From Rhodospirillaceae bacterium (lineage in GTDB: Bacteria > Pseudomonadota > Alphaproteobacteria > Rhodospirillales > Magnetospirillaceae): 7,360 nt of DNA. Below the pieces are notes generated by a model. That model ran no database searches, was not told where the DNA came from, and saw nothing but the letters and a program-made list of their open reading frames with translations. Position 1 is the stretch's first letter, and every line of letters starts with the position of its first letter. This document shows, piece by piece, positions 1 through 6,246 of the stretch. The DNA is taken from positions 1-7,360 of the forward strand of contig JASLCK010000257.1 in NCBI GenBank assembly GCA_030151865.1, written 5' to 3'. The translations under genes and the position numbers were made by a program.

Positions 1-410
1 TATTCACGGCTGGTGCCCGCGCGCCGTTCGCTTTCGGCCTGAATGCGAATCAGGTGGCGCAAGGTGGTGGTGCGCAGATTGGCCGACAGGTTGCGCACCA
101 GTTCCTTTAACAGCGGGTGGGCCTTTTCCAGGCATTCCCCCAGCACCTTGTTATCGATCAGCACCAGGGTGGTTTCGGTCAGGGCGCGGGCAGTGGCCAT
201 GCGCGGTTGTTCGTCGATCAGTGCCATTTCCCCAAACAGACGACCCGGCCCCAGGATGGCCAGGGTATGGTCGCTGCCATCGGGGCGTTTCTTGATGATG
301 GCGATTTGCCCGGATTGGATCAAAAAGGCCCAGTTGGCGTCTTCCCCTTCGGCAAAGACTTCGTCGCCGGGATAGATCACCAGCCGGTTATGAATTTTGC
401 TTCCCGCCAT
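1..410 (-). CDS. Cyclic nucleotide-binding domain protein, partial (3' end outside window)
   Basis: This reading frame on the minus strand is open from an ATG at 410 to the window edge, giving 136 codons. It encodes a single CRP-type cyclic nucleotide-binding domain at about residues 8-110. A beta-roll opens with YPGDEVFAEGE, and the phosphate-binding cassette is FGEMAL (59-64) followed by PR at 69-70. Glu61 and Arg70 match the ribose and phosphate contacts of the family. The residue after the Arg is Met rather than the usual Ser, Thr or Ala, so the ligand preference cannot be read. After the domain comes a basic, probably helical stretch. No transmembrane segment or helix-turn-helix is seen before the edge, so it may be a small regulatory subunit, a CRP-like factor or the start of a larger protein. 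The ribosome binding site is weak. It lies downstream of xthA on the same strand, with a 148-bp gap. Confidence 0.85.
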   Translation of the reverse strand, partial: MAGSKIHNRLVIYPGDEVFAEGEDANWAFLIQSGQIAIIKKRPDGSDHTLAILGPGRLFGEMALIDEQPRMATARALTETTLVLIDNKVLGECLEKAHPLLKELVRNLSANLRTTTLRHLIRIQAESERRAGTSRE

Positions 411-504
411 GGCACACCCGCAAGGCCGATCCCCGGCATTTAAAATTGCATCGGCGGATCGGGGCGGCAAGCCATCCATTGGTGTGTTGCCGATAAACCA
501 TAGG

Positions 505-531
505 GCCGAAAGGCGCAAAGATACGCCTTCG
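505..531 (-). terminator. Possible weak hairpin downstream of xthA
   Basis: A 6-bp perfect stem (AAGGCG at 510-515 with CGCCTT at 524-529, loop of 8) can be extended by two G-C pairs past a one-base bulge. It lies 28-52 bases after the xthA stop in the direction of transcription. No T-run follows on the minus strand, so it is at best a weak or processing hairpin. I see nothing else of note in 411-558. Confidence 0.25.
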
Positions 532-558
532 TCCGGTTAAATCGGGCTTTGCTGATAT

Positions 559-1341
559 TCAGGCGTCCAGTTCGCACCAAACCGGGGTGTGGTCGCTGGC
601 CTTTTCCCAACCGCGCGGGCGGCGGTCGATGCCGGACGCGCGCAGCCGGTCAGTAGCCTGGGGCGACAGCAAAAGATGGTCGATGCGCAGGCCCAGATCG
701 CGCTGCCACGCCCCGCCGCGATAATCCCACCAGGAAAACTGCGCGGGGGCGGGGTTCAGGGCGCGATAGGCATCGGTCAGCCCAAGGTTGACGATACTGC
801 GCAAAGCCTGGCGTTCCGGCAGGGTGAACAGTACCTGCCCGGTCATGGCGCTGACGTCGAAGACATCGGCGTCAGCGGGAGCGACGTTGTAATCGCCGCC
901 CAGCACAAACGCTTCGTCCTGGGTTAAAAGGGCTGCGGCGCGGCGGCGCACGGCGTCCAGAAAATGCAGCTTGAACGGATAGCGGTCGGACTCGGTCGAT
1001 TGCCCCATCGGTACATAGATCGACGCCACCCGCAGATCCCCTTGAAGCCGCGCCTCGATATAGCGGGCTTCTCCATCGTCGCCGTCCAGGCTGGTGATGG
1101 TTTCCAGGATCGGCAGGCGCGACAGCACGGCCACGCCGTTATAGGTCTTTTGGCCGCGTGTGGCGACATGCCAGCCCCGGCTTTCCAATTCCAGGCGCGG
1201 GAAATCCTGATCCTGGCACTTCAGTTCCTGCAACAGGACGACAGTGGGGGTGGCCAGATCAAGCCAGTCCAGCAGATGCTGAAGCCGGGCCTTGACCGAG
1301 TTGACGTTCCAGGTGGCGATCTTGATGGGGGGCGTGCTCAT
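559..1341 (-). CDS. xthA: Exodeoxyribonuclease III (AP endonuclease, XthA type)
   Basis: This 260-residue protein has the full endonuclease/exonuclease/phosphatase fold of the exonuclease III family. That family cleaves DNA 5' to abasic sites and removes 3' blocking groups and nucleotides from duplex ends in base excision repair. The catalytic signatures appear in order: TWNVNSVKAR with Asn12, LQELKCQD with metal-binding Glu39, Tyr109 in IYVPMG, GGDYNVAP with Asp150 and Asn152, RIDHLL with Asp221, and SDHTP with Asp250 and His251. The length is normal for bacterial XthA (about 260-270). There is no signal peptide, so it acts in the cytoplasm on the chromosome. The ATG at 1341 places the first beta strand at the expected distance, although no strong ribosome binding site precedes it. 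One small oddity is Met112, three residues after the catalytic Tyr, where Asn or Gln is usual. It is transcribed away from the exported HExxH protein, with 77 bp between the two starts. Confidence 0.96.
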   Translation of the reverse strand: MSTPPIKIATWNVNSVKARLQHLLDWLDLATPTVVLLQELKCQDQDFPRLELESRGWHVATRGQKTYNGVAVLSRLPILETITSLDGDDGEARYIEARLQGDLRVASIYVPMGQSTESDRYPFKLHFLDAVRRRAAALLTQDEAFVLGGDYNVAPADADVFDVSAMTGQVLFTLPERQALRSIVNLGLTDAYRALNPAPAQFSWWDYRGGAWQRDLGLRIDHLLLSPQATDRLRASGIDRRPRGWEKASDHTPVWCELDA

Positions 1342-1375
1342 GGCGCGGATGGTAGCAGCGATGGCGCTTCCGGTC

Positions 1376-1381
1376 TATGAT
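1376..1381 (+). promoter_or_regulatory. Candidate -10 element for the exported HExxH protein
   Basis: TATGAT matches five of six bases of the TATAAT consensus. It would start transcription near 1388, about 30 bases before the ATG at 1419. No convincing -35 hexamer is seen 16-18 bases upstream, so this rests on the -10 alone. Transcription starting here would exclude the alternative in-frame ATG at 1377. Confidence 0.3.
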
Positions 1382-1408
1382 CGGCGGGGAATATCGGGGG
1401 AAGAAAAC

Positions 1409-1414
1409 GGGGGA
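1409..1414 (+). promoter_or_regulatory. Ribosome binding site deciding the start at 1419
   Basis: GGGGGA lies four bases before the ATG at 1419. The upstream in-frame ATG at 1377 has no such element. The 1419 start also places a clean signal peptide at the N-terminus. Confidence 0.5.
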
Positions 1415-1418
1415 TGTC

Positions 1419-2144
1419 ATGCGTCCAATGGGGGGATGGCTGGCGGCGCTGGGTCTGTGTGTCGGCCTGTGTGCTGGGGGAAACGCGGCCCATGCCGATT
1501 GTCGGTTGACGGGCTTGACCGTCCCGCCGATGCCGCCGCCGACGATCCGCATGAACGTCATCGAGCCTCATGTGCAATATCATCACGAACTGGATTTGCT
1601 GGGTCTGGGCAAGGTTCGGACCCGCGAAATGGCACAAAAAGGCGTTTTGCTGGGACTGACCCGCTATTACGAACCGGTGCGCCTGCAAGTGCGCAGCCAT
1701 GTCTATGGCCGCAAAAGCGGCGGCGAGGTCTGCGTGTCACCCGCCGAGATCATTATGGATATCGGCCATCCCGTCGAAGACGTCTATGTCGCCAACAATT
1801 ATCCGCCCGGAAGCTGCGAATATCAGGCGGTGCTGGCACATGAGAACACCCATGTCTCCATCAATCAGCAGGTCTTCCGCGAGGTTGCCCCCCGCCTGCG
1901 CCAAGCGCTGGACGAGGCGGGGCGCGAAGGTTTCCCCATGCATTTTGCCAGTCAGAAGGATGCCGAACGGGTGGTGCAACTGGTGCAGCAGCGCATTGCC
2001 CCAGTCCTTCAACATCTGGAAAACCGGCTAAAGCAGGAAAACGCCAAGATCGATACGCCGGAACGATATCGGCGCGATCAGTCCGTCTGTAAGAACTGGT
2101 TCCCCAAGGGGACCCGTCTGCCGGGCGGAGTGGTGATGAAGTAA
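1419..2144 (+). CDS. Exported protein of unknown function with an HExxH (zincin-like) motif
   Basis: I do not recognise a named family. The 241-residue protein begins with a signal peptide: MRP, a hydrophobic core at about residues 7-21, and likely cleavage after AHA at residue 26. The mature form would be periplasmic or secreted, since no other membrane segment is visible. The key feature is HENTH at residues 141-145, an HExxH pattern that in zinc metallopeptidases supplies two zinc-binding His and the catalytic Glu. It sits in a helical stretch (VLAHENTHVSINQQVF) followed by an amphipathic, charged helical region. Four Cys remain in the mature protein (28, 105, 133, 224) and could form disulfides. 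The start was chosen for its ribosome binding site and signal peptide. A DUF922-like secreted metallopeptidase is one possibility, but I cannot place the third zinc ligand, and protease activity is inference. It is a single-gene unit, divergent from xthA and convergent with dhc. Confidence 0.85.
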   Translation: MRPMGGWLAALGLCVGLCAGGNAAHADCRLTGLTVPPMPPPTIRMNVIEPHVQYHHELDLLGLGKVRTREMAQKGVLLGLTRYYEPVRLQVRSHVYGRKSGGEVCVSPAEIIMDIGHPVEDVYVANNYPPGSCEYQAVLAHENTHVSINQQVFREVAPRLRQALDEAGREGFPMHFASQKDAERVVQLVQQRIAPVLQHLENRLKQENAKIDTPERYRRDQSVCKNWFPKGTRLPGGVVMK

Positions 2145-2174
2145 AGGGAAAGAGCGAGTTCCCCCTTTCCCTTT
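2143..2174. terminator. Bidirectional hairpin between convergent genes
   Basis: A perfect 10-bp inverted repeat, AAAGGGAAAG (2143-2152) and CTTTCCCTTT (2165-2174), encloses a 12-base loop. It overlaps the TAA of the plus-strand gene and ends 8 bases before the stop of the minus-strand dhc. The position and symmetry suggest a terminator shared by both transcripts. The stem is A/T-rich at its base and neither strand has a long T-run after it, so efficiency is uncertain. Confidence 0.55.
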
Positions 2175-2182
2175 CATTCAGT

Positions 2183-2596
2183 TCAGTCTTCGAAAACGCC
2201 CTTGTCGGCCTGTTTGTGGCAGGCGGCGCAGTTGGCTTTGCTCTTGGCTTCGGCAAAGCGGCTTTGGCCGACGGCGCGATGTTCGCGCAGCCACCAGGAT
2301 TGATCGCTGATGCGCTTCAGCCCGGTCTGACTGCGGCCCGCATTGGCGGTGTAATAGGCCTGTACGGTGGCGCGGGTTTTGTCGGGCAGGCTGGCGTCTT
2401 CGCCGAAATGTTGGGGCAGGGTGTCGATGATCTTGGTCCAGGCTTCTGCCGACAGAAATTTCGGCGGATAGGCCAGATGGCACGATCCGCATTCCTTGGC
2501 GACGACAGGGTCGCTGACCGGGGGGACGCGTTCCAATTCATTGGCTTGGGCGGATAGCGGCAGCAGAAAGGCGGCGGCGATGATCAGGCGGCGCAT
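2183..2596 (-). CDS. dhc: Periplasmic diheme cytochrome c (DHC family)
   Basis: This 137-residue protein has a signal peptide (hydrophobic residues 4-14, probable cleavage after SAQA at 18). It carries two covalent heme motifs, CGSCH at 36-40 and CAACH at 123-127, near the two ends of the mature chain. This layout matches the DHC family, small periplasmic electron carriers encoded beside SHP in Rhodobacter sphaeroides and Shewanella. DHC is thought to pass electrons to SHP. Candidate sixth-ligand histidines are His63 (in HFGED) and His106 (in WWLREHR), because both are conserved in the paralogous domain of the upstream cytochrome b fusion. The gene starts 12 bp after shp. Its Shine-Dalgarno AAAGGA overlaps the shp stop codon, which points to translational coupling and a shared transcript. 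It is the last gene of the operon and ends at a hairpin. Confidence 0.93.
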   Translation of the reverse strand: MRRLIIAAAFLLPLSAQANELERVPPVSDPVVAKECGSCHLAYPPKFLSAEAWTKIIDTLPQHFGEDASLPDKTRATVQAYYTANAGRSQTGLKRISDQSWWLREHRAVGQSRFAEAKSKANCAACHKQADKGVFED

Positions 2597-2604
2597 GGGG
2601 ATGA

Positions 2605-2610
2605 TCCTTT
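2605..2610 (-). promoter_or_regulatory. dhc ribosome binding site overlapping the shp stop codon
   Basis: AAAGGA on the minus strand lies eight bases before the dhc ATG and shares two A residues with the shp TAA stop. This supports coupled translation of shp and dhc and confirms the dhc start. Confidence 0.65.
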
Positions 2611-3034
2611 AGCGAGCGGACAGAAAGGTGATGTAGTCGCCCTTTTCCAGGGCGGAACAGTCGTGGCCCAGCACTTCCTTGCAATTGCGGCCGAACCACT
2701 TTTCCACATCATCCTTGTTGGTGAAGCGCTGGGGATTGGTTGAAACCGCCATGGGGTCCAGCACTTTGCCGGTCTTGGCGTTGCGGCCCTGCTTGGATGG
2801 GTCTTCGCCGTGGCAGGACTGGCAAGAATCCAGGTCAGGCTTGGCGCTGGCATTCTTGGCGGTATAGATCGCCTGACCGCGCTGGGCGGAAAAGCCCTTG
2901 AACGCGGGGTCGGCCTTGGCGGCCTGGGCGGCGTAATCGGCCAGAATGGCGTCGCGGGCGGCGTCGGCAAAGGCGGGGGTAGCGCTCAAGCCCGCCAGAA
3001 CTGTGGCGGCTGCGGCAATTTTCCAAACAGACAT
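2609..3034 (-). CDS. shp: SHP-type monoheme cytochrome c (sphaeroides heme protein)
   Basis: This 141-residue protein has a signal peptide ending at about Ala23 (TPAFA) and one heme motif, CQSCH at 71-75. SHP hallmarks are present. After the heme come a conserved DPMAVS segment and NPQRF, then WFGRNC with Asn117, Cys118 and, eight residues later, Cys126. In R. sphaeroides SHP the sixth heme ligand is an Asn (Asn88) next to a Cys that forms a disulfide with another Cys eight residues on (89-97). The spacing here is identical, so Asn117 is the predicted ligand and Cys118-Cys126 the predicted disulfide. In that family the Asn leaves on reduction and the heme binds O2 or NO transiently. The physiological role is still unclear. 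The ATG at 3034 was chosen for the signal peptide and the GAAAGG ten bases upstream; the frame stays open further upstream but without export features. It lies between the cytochrome b fusion (35 bp) and dhc (12 bp). Confidence 0.92.
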   Translation of the reverse strand: MSVWKIAAAATVLAGLSATPAFADAARDAILADYAAQAAKADPAFKGFSAQRGQAIYTAKNASAKPDLDSCQSCHGEDPSKQGRNAKTGKVLDPMAVSTNPQRFTNKDDVEKWFGRNCKEVLGHDCSALEKGDYITFLSAR

Positions 3035-3044
3035 CGGGGCAAAG

Positions 3045-3050
3045 CCTTTC
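3045..3050 (-). promoter_or_regulatory. shp ribosome binding site
   Basis: GAAAGG on the minus strand lies ten bases before the ATG at 3034. It supports this start over in-frame positions further upstream that overlap the preceding gene. Confidence 0.5.
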
Positions 3051-3069
3051 TTGGAATCGAGGATAAGCT

Positions 3070-4164
3070 TTAGGGGGTGGGGATGCCGATGGCCTGCACC
3101 CGGAAGGTGCCCGCGTCGGCGTCCTTGTGACAGGCGGCGCAATTGCCGCGCATCTTAACTGTCTTTTGCGTAAAAACAGTGTCGGGAATATGGCGGTGCT
3201 TGCGCTTCCACCAGGGTGTTTCGGTCATGCGCCGGGGTTCGGTGGCGGACACCTGGCGCAGCAGATTGGCAGGTTTGGTGTCCCAGGTTTCGGCGGCATT
3301 GGCGGCCAGCCATTGGGCGATGGCTTGGGTCGGCGCGCTGGGCAGGCTGGCGTCTTCGCCGAAATGGTCGTCCAGGCTGCCCATCAGCTTGGCCCAAGAT
3401 GCGGCGGGCAGCAGGCTGGGGTGATAGGCGATATGGCAGGCCCCGCATTCCTTGGCATAAGCCGGGGGGGCATCGGCCAGCGGACGCCAGCCCTGGGGCG
3501 GCAGAGACAGGCCGGTGGCCACCAGTCCGCCCAATCCCAAAGCCGTCAGCCCTAAGGCCAACAAGGCGGTCCGGGTCTGGGCCGGACGTGGTTGGGGCGT
3601 GCCGTCGGGCACCCGTTTGAAGCCGGTGATCATCGACAGGATCAGGGATTGCCGGTCCAGCCAGCTTTCCGCCAGAACCCCGGCAACATGCAGGGCGGCC
3701 AGCCCCAACAACAGATAGGCGGCCAGCTCATGGGCTTCCTTGACGGTGCGGCCCTGGGCAAAGCTGATAAAGGCGGCCAGCGGTCCTTGCTTGTCCAGAC
3801 CACCCAGGGCGATCAGACCGCTGATGGCCAGAAAGATCAAGGTCAGCAGCAGGGTCAGCACCATCGCCCCGCCCGCCGGATTATGGCCGACGGCGTGCGG
3901 CGGTTGGCCGCGCAGCAGGCCGGCTAGATGGGCAATGACCTGGGCGGGACGGGGTGTAAAGCCGGTCCAGCGGCTGTGTTCCGAGCCAAGGACCGCCCAG
4001 ATCAGGCGAAACACCAACAGGGCGGCGATGATATATCCGGCGGCGAAGTGCCAACCGAACCAGCGCGAGGTCAGCACAAAGCCGGTGACGGCACAGGTGC
4101 CGACCGACGCCACCAGACTCCAGTGAAACAGGCGGGTGGGGCTGTCCCAGACTTTCAGGCGCAT
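3070..4164 (-). CDS. Cytochrome b561 fused to a C-terminal diheme cytochrome c (DHC) domain
   Basis: This 364-residue protein has two parts. Residues 1-170 are a prokaryotic cytochrome b561 with the typical VWDSPTRLFHW start and four membrane helices (about 15-33, 40-60, 100-122, 147-167). His14, His39, His145 and His159 are candidate ligands for two b hemes. A fifth hydrophobic helix (about 200-220) leads into a diheme c domain with CGACH at 240-244 and CAACH at 342-346, presumably periplasmic. That domain is clearly related to the stand-alone DHC two genes downstream: both have AKECG.CH, HFGEDASLP and NCAACHK. The likely job is to take electrons from quinol in the membrane and pass them through its own c hemes to periplasmic DHC and SHP. 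The ATG at 4164 is chosen because GAGG lies six bases upstream. An in-frame TTG at 4182 would add six residues but lacks this support. It is the first gene of the cytochrome operon. The gap to the kinase stop is 79 bp, with no convincing promoter. Confidence 0.93.
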   Translation of the reverse strand: MRLKVWDSPTRLFHWSLVASVGTCAVTGFVLTSRWFGWHFAAGYIIAALLVFRLIWAVLGSEHSRWTGFTPRPAQVIAHLAGLLRGQPPHAVGHNPAGGAMVLTLLLTLIFLAISGLIALGGLDKQGPLAAFISFAQGRTVKEAHELAAYLLLGLAALHVAGVLAESWLDRQSLILSMITGFKRVPDGTPQPRPAQTRTALLALGLTALGLGGLVATGLSLPPQGWRPLADAPPAYAKECGACHIAYHPSLLPAASWAKLMGSLDDHFGEDASLPSAPTQAIAQWLAANAAETWDTKPANLLRQVSATEPRRMTETPWWKRKHRHIPDTVFTQKTVKMRGNCAACHKDADAGTFRVQAIGIPTP

Positions 4165-4170
4165 GTGAAA

Positions 4171-4174
4171 CCTC
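4171..4174 (-). promoter_or_regulatory. Ribosome binding site of the cytochrome b561-DHC fusion
   Basis: GAGG on the minus strand sits six bases before the ATG at 4164. It decides this start over the in-frame TTG at 4182, because the site would lie inside the coding region if TTG were used. Confidence 0.6.
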
Positions 4175-4243
4175 GCGAACAAGCGGTGATCGGGAGGCTA
4201 TAACACGGATGCTGAATTCCTTATGAACGGCTTTCTGATGTGA

Positions 4244-6178
4244 TTATCCGGGATTGGGCGCGTCGTCCAACTCGGGAACCAGGGCATGGACCGAGGCCAG
4301 GGCGTCAATCCAACGGGCCTGCAGATGGTCCAGCAGGGCCTGGGCTTCGTCGGCGCGGCGTTCCCGGCAGGATATTTCGATGGCCTCGGCCAAACGCGAC
4401 AGGCTGGAAAAGCCAAAGGTGCCCGCTGTCGATTTCAGGTCATGGGCCAGATCGCGCATGGTTTCCAGATCGGCGCTGTCCTTCAGGGACAGCAACCGGC
4501 GGCACCGGTCGCGGGCATCGCTGACAAACAGCGTCACCAGTTCGATCATGGCGGATCGTCCGATCAGGCTTTCCAATTCCTCCAGCCGGTTGGTCTCCAG
4601 GGGGGCAACCGGGGGCGGCAAGGCGGCGCAGGGCGTCAGCGGACGGGTTTGGCGGTTCAGGGCGGCAAACAGCAGGTCGGGAATGATGGGTTTGCCGACA
4701 TGGTCGTTCATCCCGGCAGCCAGACAGCGTTCGCCGTCGCCATCCATGGAATTGGCGGTCAGGGCGATGATGGGAATGCGCCCCAGCGGCACGGGCAGGG
4801 CGCGAATGCGCCGGGTCGCCGTCAACCCGTCCATTACCGGCATTTGCATGTCCATCAGGACCGCGTCAAAAGGCTGGCTGGGCAAAAGATCCAGGGCTTC
4901 CTGCCCATTGACGGCCAAGGTGACATGATGGCCGTGATGTTCCAACAGCCCGACCACGATCTTCTGATTGACGGGATTGTCTTCGGCCAGCAGCAGGGTC
5001 AGGCAGCGCTGTTCCGGCTCGCTTTCCGGCAGGAACGGCAAGTCGGCCCAAAAATCCGATCCCTGGCCGGGGATGCTGTCCAACCCGATGGCGCCGCCCC
5101 ACAGATCGACGATCTTTTTGCAGATCACCAGCCCCAGCCCGGTGTCATGGTGGGTTTTGCGGGTGCCTGCGATGCCTTTGAACAGGTGGCGCTGCACCGC
5201 ATCGGCCACCCCGGTTCCGGTATCGGATACGGTAAAACGCAGCCAGTGGCGGGGCGGTTGGCCGTCCTGCGCGGGTTCGATACGGTGATCGACCCGCAGG
5301 GTCACGCTGCCCTGGTCGGTGTATTTGACGGCGTTGGACAGAAGGTTCCACAGCAATTGGCGCAGCCGTTCCACATCGCCATACAGGCGGCGCGGGATGT
5401 CGGGCGGCAAGTGGGCGGTGCAGCGCAATCCCTTTTCCTGGGCGCGCGACAGCACCAGTGACAAGCTGCTGTCCACCAGCCGGTAAACATCGAACAGGGC
5501 AGGTGTCAGGGTAATGGCCCCGCTGTCCAGGCGGGTGACGTCCAGCATGTCCGACAGCAGGGACAGCACCGCTTCGCAGTCATAGCGCATGGCTTCCGCC
5601 AGTTCGCGCTGGGCAGGGTCCAGGCGGCTGAGCAGCAGGCTGCGGATTTTTGACACCAAGCCGGTGACCGGGGTGCGGATTTCATGGCCCATGGTGGCCA
5701 GAAAATCCGATTTGGCGCGGCTTGACTGTTCGGCGGCGCGCTTGGAAACGCTTAGCGCATGGGCGTCCTGGTGGCGGGCGGTGACATCGGACAGCCACCA
5801 CAGCAGGGCGGCTTTGCCTTCGAAGGTCAGACGTTGCAGGCTGATATCGATCCAGCGCGGCGCGCTGCCCTGGGGATGCAAGGCAACGCTGCGCAGATGT
5901 CCATGTCCGGATGACAAAAGCCGGGTCAGCCGATCCTGTTGGCGTTGTCCCAGGGGCAGACTGGCGGTGGCTGTCCCGGCCAGATGATGGCGCGGATGCC
6001 CCAGCAGTTCGGCGGCGGCGGCATTGGCATAACGGATGTGCGCGCCGTCCGGTCCCGTCACCACCGCCCCCATGGGGCAGCCGTTCAGGATATCCGGTCC
6101 AATCGCGGCGTTATGACTGCCTGTCTGCTCCCCTTTGCGTTGCATGCGCGCAATCCCAGTTCCACCCCAATCCATCAT
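4244..6178 (-). CDS. Soluble hybrid histidine kinase: PAS-HisKA-HATPase-REC-HPt
   Basis: This 644-residue protein is a complete multistep phosphorelay on one chain. A PAS-like sensor domain (about 25-135) is followed by HisKA with GHEIRTP, phosphoacceptor His165. The ATPase domain (about 265-385) has the N box (Asn278, Asn282), DTGTG at 319-323 and GLGL at 347-350. A receiver domain (about 393-510) has Glu399/Asp400, phosphoacceptor Asp443 in LMDMQMPVMDG, Thr474 and Lys496. A C-terminal HPt domain has AHDLKSTAG, His579. No membrane helix or signal peptide is visible, so it should sense a cytoplasmic signal. No PAS cofactor can be assigned. The architecture resembles ArcB, BarA and TorS without their membrane part. 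No DNA-binding response regulator is in the window, so the output partner is elsewhere. It points toward the cytochrome operon 79 bp downstream. The start codon is uncertain: ATG at 6178 lacks a clear ribosome site, and ATG at 6145 would lose only 11 non-domain residues. Confidence 0.95.
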   Translation of the reverse strand: MMDWGGTGIARMQRKGEQTGSHNAAIGPDILNGCPMGAVVTGPDGAHIRYANAAAAELLGHPRHHLAGTATASLPLGQRQQDRLTRLLSSGHGHLRSVALHPQGSAPRWIDISLQRLTFEGKAALLWWLSDVTARHQDAHALSVSKRAAEQSSRAKSDFLATMGHEIRTPVTGLVSKIRSLLLSRLDPAQRELAEAMRYDCEAVLSLLSDMLDVTRLDSGAITLTPALFDVYRLVDSSLSLVLSRAQEKGLRCTAHLPPDIPRRLYGDVERLRQLLWNLLSNAVKYTDQGSVTLRVDHRIEPAQDGQPPRHWLRFTVSDTGTGVADAVQRHLFKGIAGTRKTHHDTGLGLVICKKIVDLWGGAIGLDSIPGQGSDFWADLPFLPESEPEQRCLTLLLAEDNPVNQKIVVGLLEHHGHHVTLAVNGQEALDLLPSQPFDAVLMDMQMPVMDGLTATRRIRALPVPLGRIPIIALTANSMDGDGERCLAAGMNDHVGKPIIPDLLFAALNRQTRPLTPCAALPPPVAPLETNRLEELESLIGRSAMIELVTLFVSDARDRCRRLLSLKDSADLETMRDLAHDLKSTAGTFGFSSLSRLAEAIEISCRERRADEAQALLDHLQARWIDALASVHALVPELDDAPNPG

Positions 6179-6246
6179 TGTTAACAGGGGTGACGGTGTA
6201 AGGCCAGACCCAAGCCGTTAAGGTGATCGGATTGGTTATTGCCTGA

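Noticed and set aside
964..1380. Plus-strand open frame antisense to xthA
   Set aside because: It lies inside a fully conserved exonuclease III gene and its product shows no domain or export signal.
1377..1418. Upstream in-frame ATG extending the exported HExxH protein by 14 residues
   Set aside because: It lacks a ribosome binding site, overlaps a candidate -10 hexamer and would place charged residues ahead of the signal peptide.
3035..3142. N-terminal extension of shp by 36 residues
   Set aside because: It overlaps the cytochrome b-DHC coding region, is basic with no export character, and would bury the signal peptide. A ribosome site precedes the ATG at 3034.
4165..4182. TTG start adding six residues to the cytochrome b561 fusion
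   Set aside because: The ATG at 4164 has GAGG six bases upstream and gives the usual cytochrome b561 N-terminus.
4175..4243. Search for a promoter or FNR-type box before the cytochrome operon
   Set aside because: A TATAGC hexamer is present but without a matching -35, and no TTGAT-N4-ATCAA palindrome is seen, so no site is claimed.
4286..5461. 391-codon open frame on the plus strand, antisense to the hybrid kinase
   Set aside because: The opposite strand has an intact, motif-complete kinase. The plus-strand product is low-complexity, rich in Gly, Gln and Arg, without recognisable domains, as expected for a shadow frame in GC-rich DNA.
6179..6246. Gap between permease and kinase genes
   Set aside because: No convincing hairpin terminator, promoter pair or repeat was found. 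GTTAAC is only a 6-bp palindrome.
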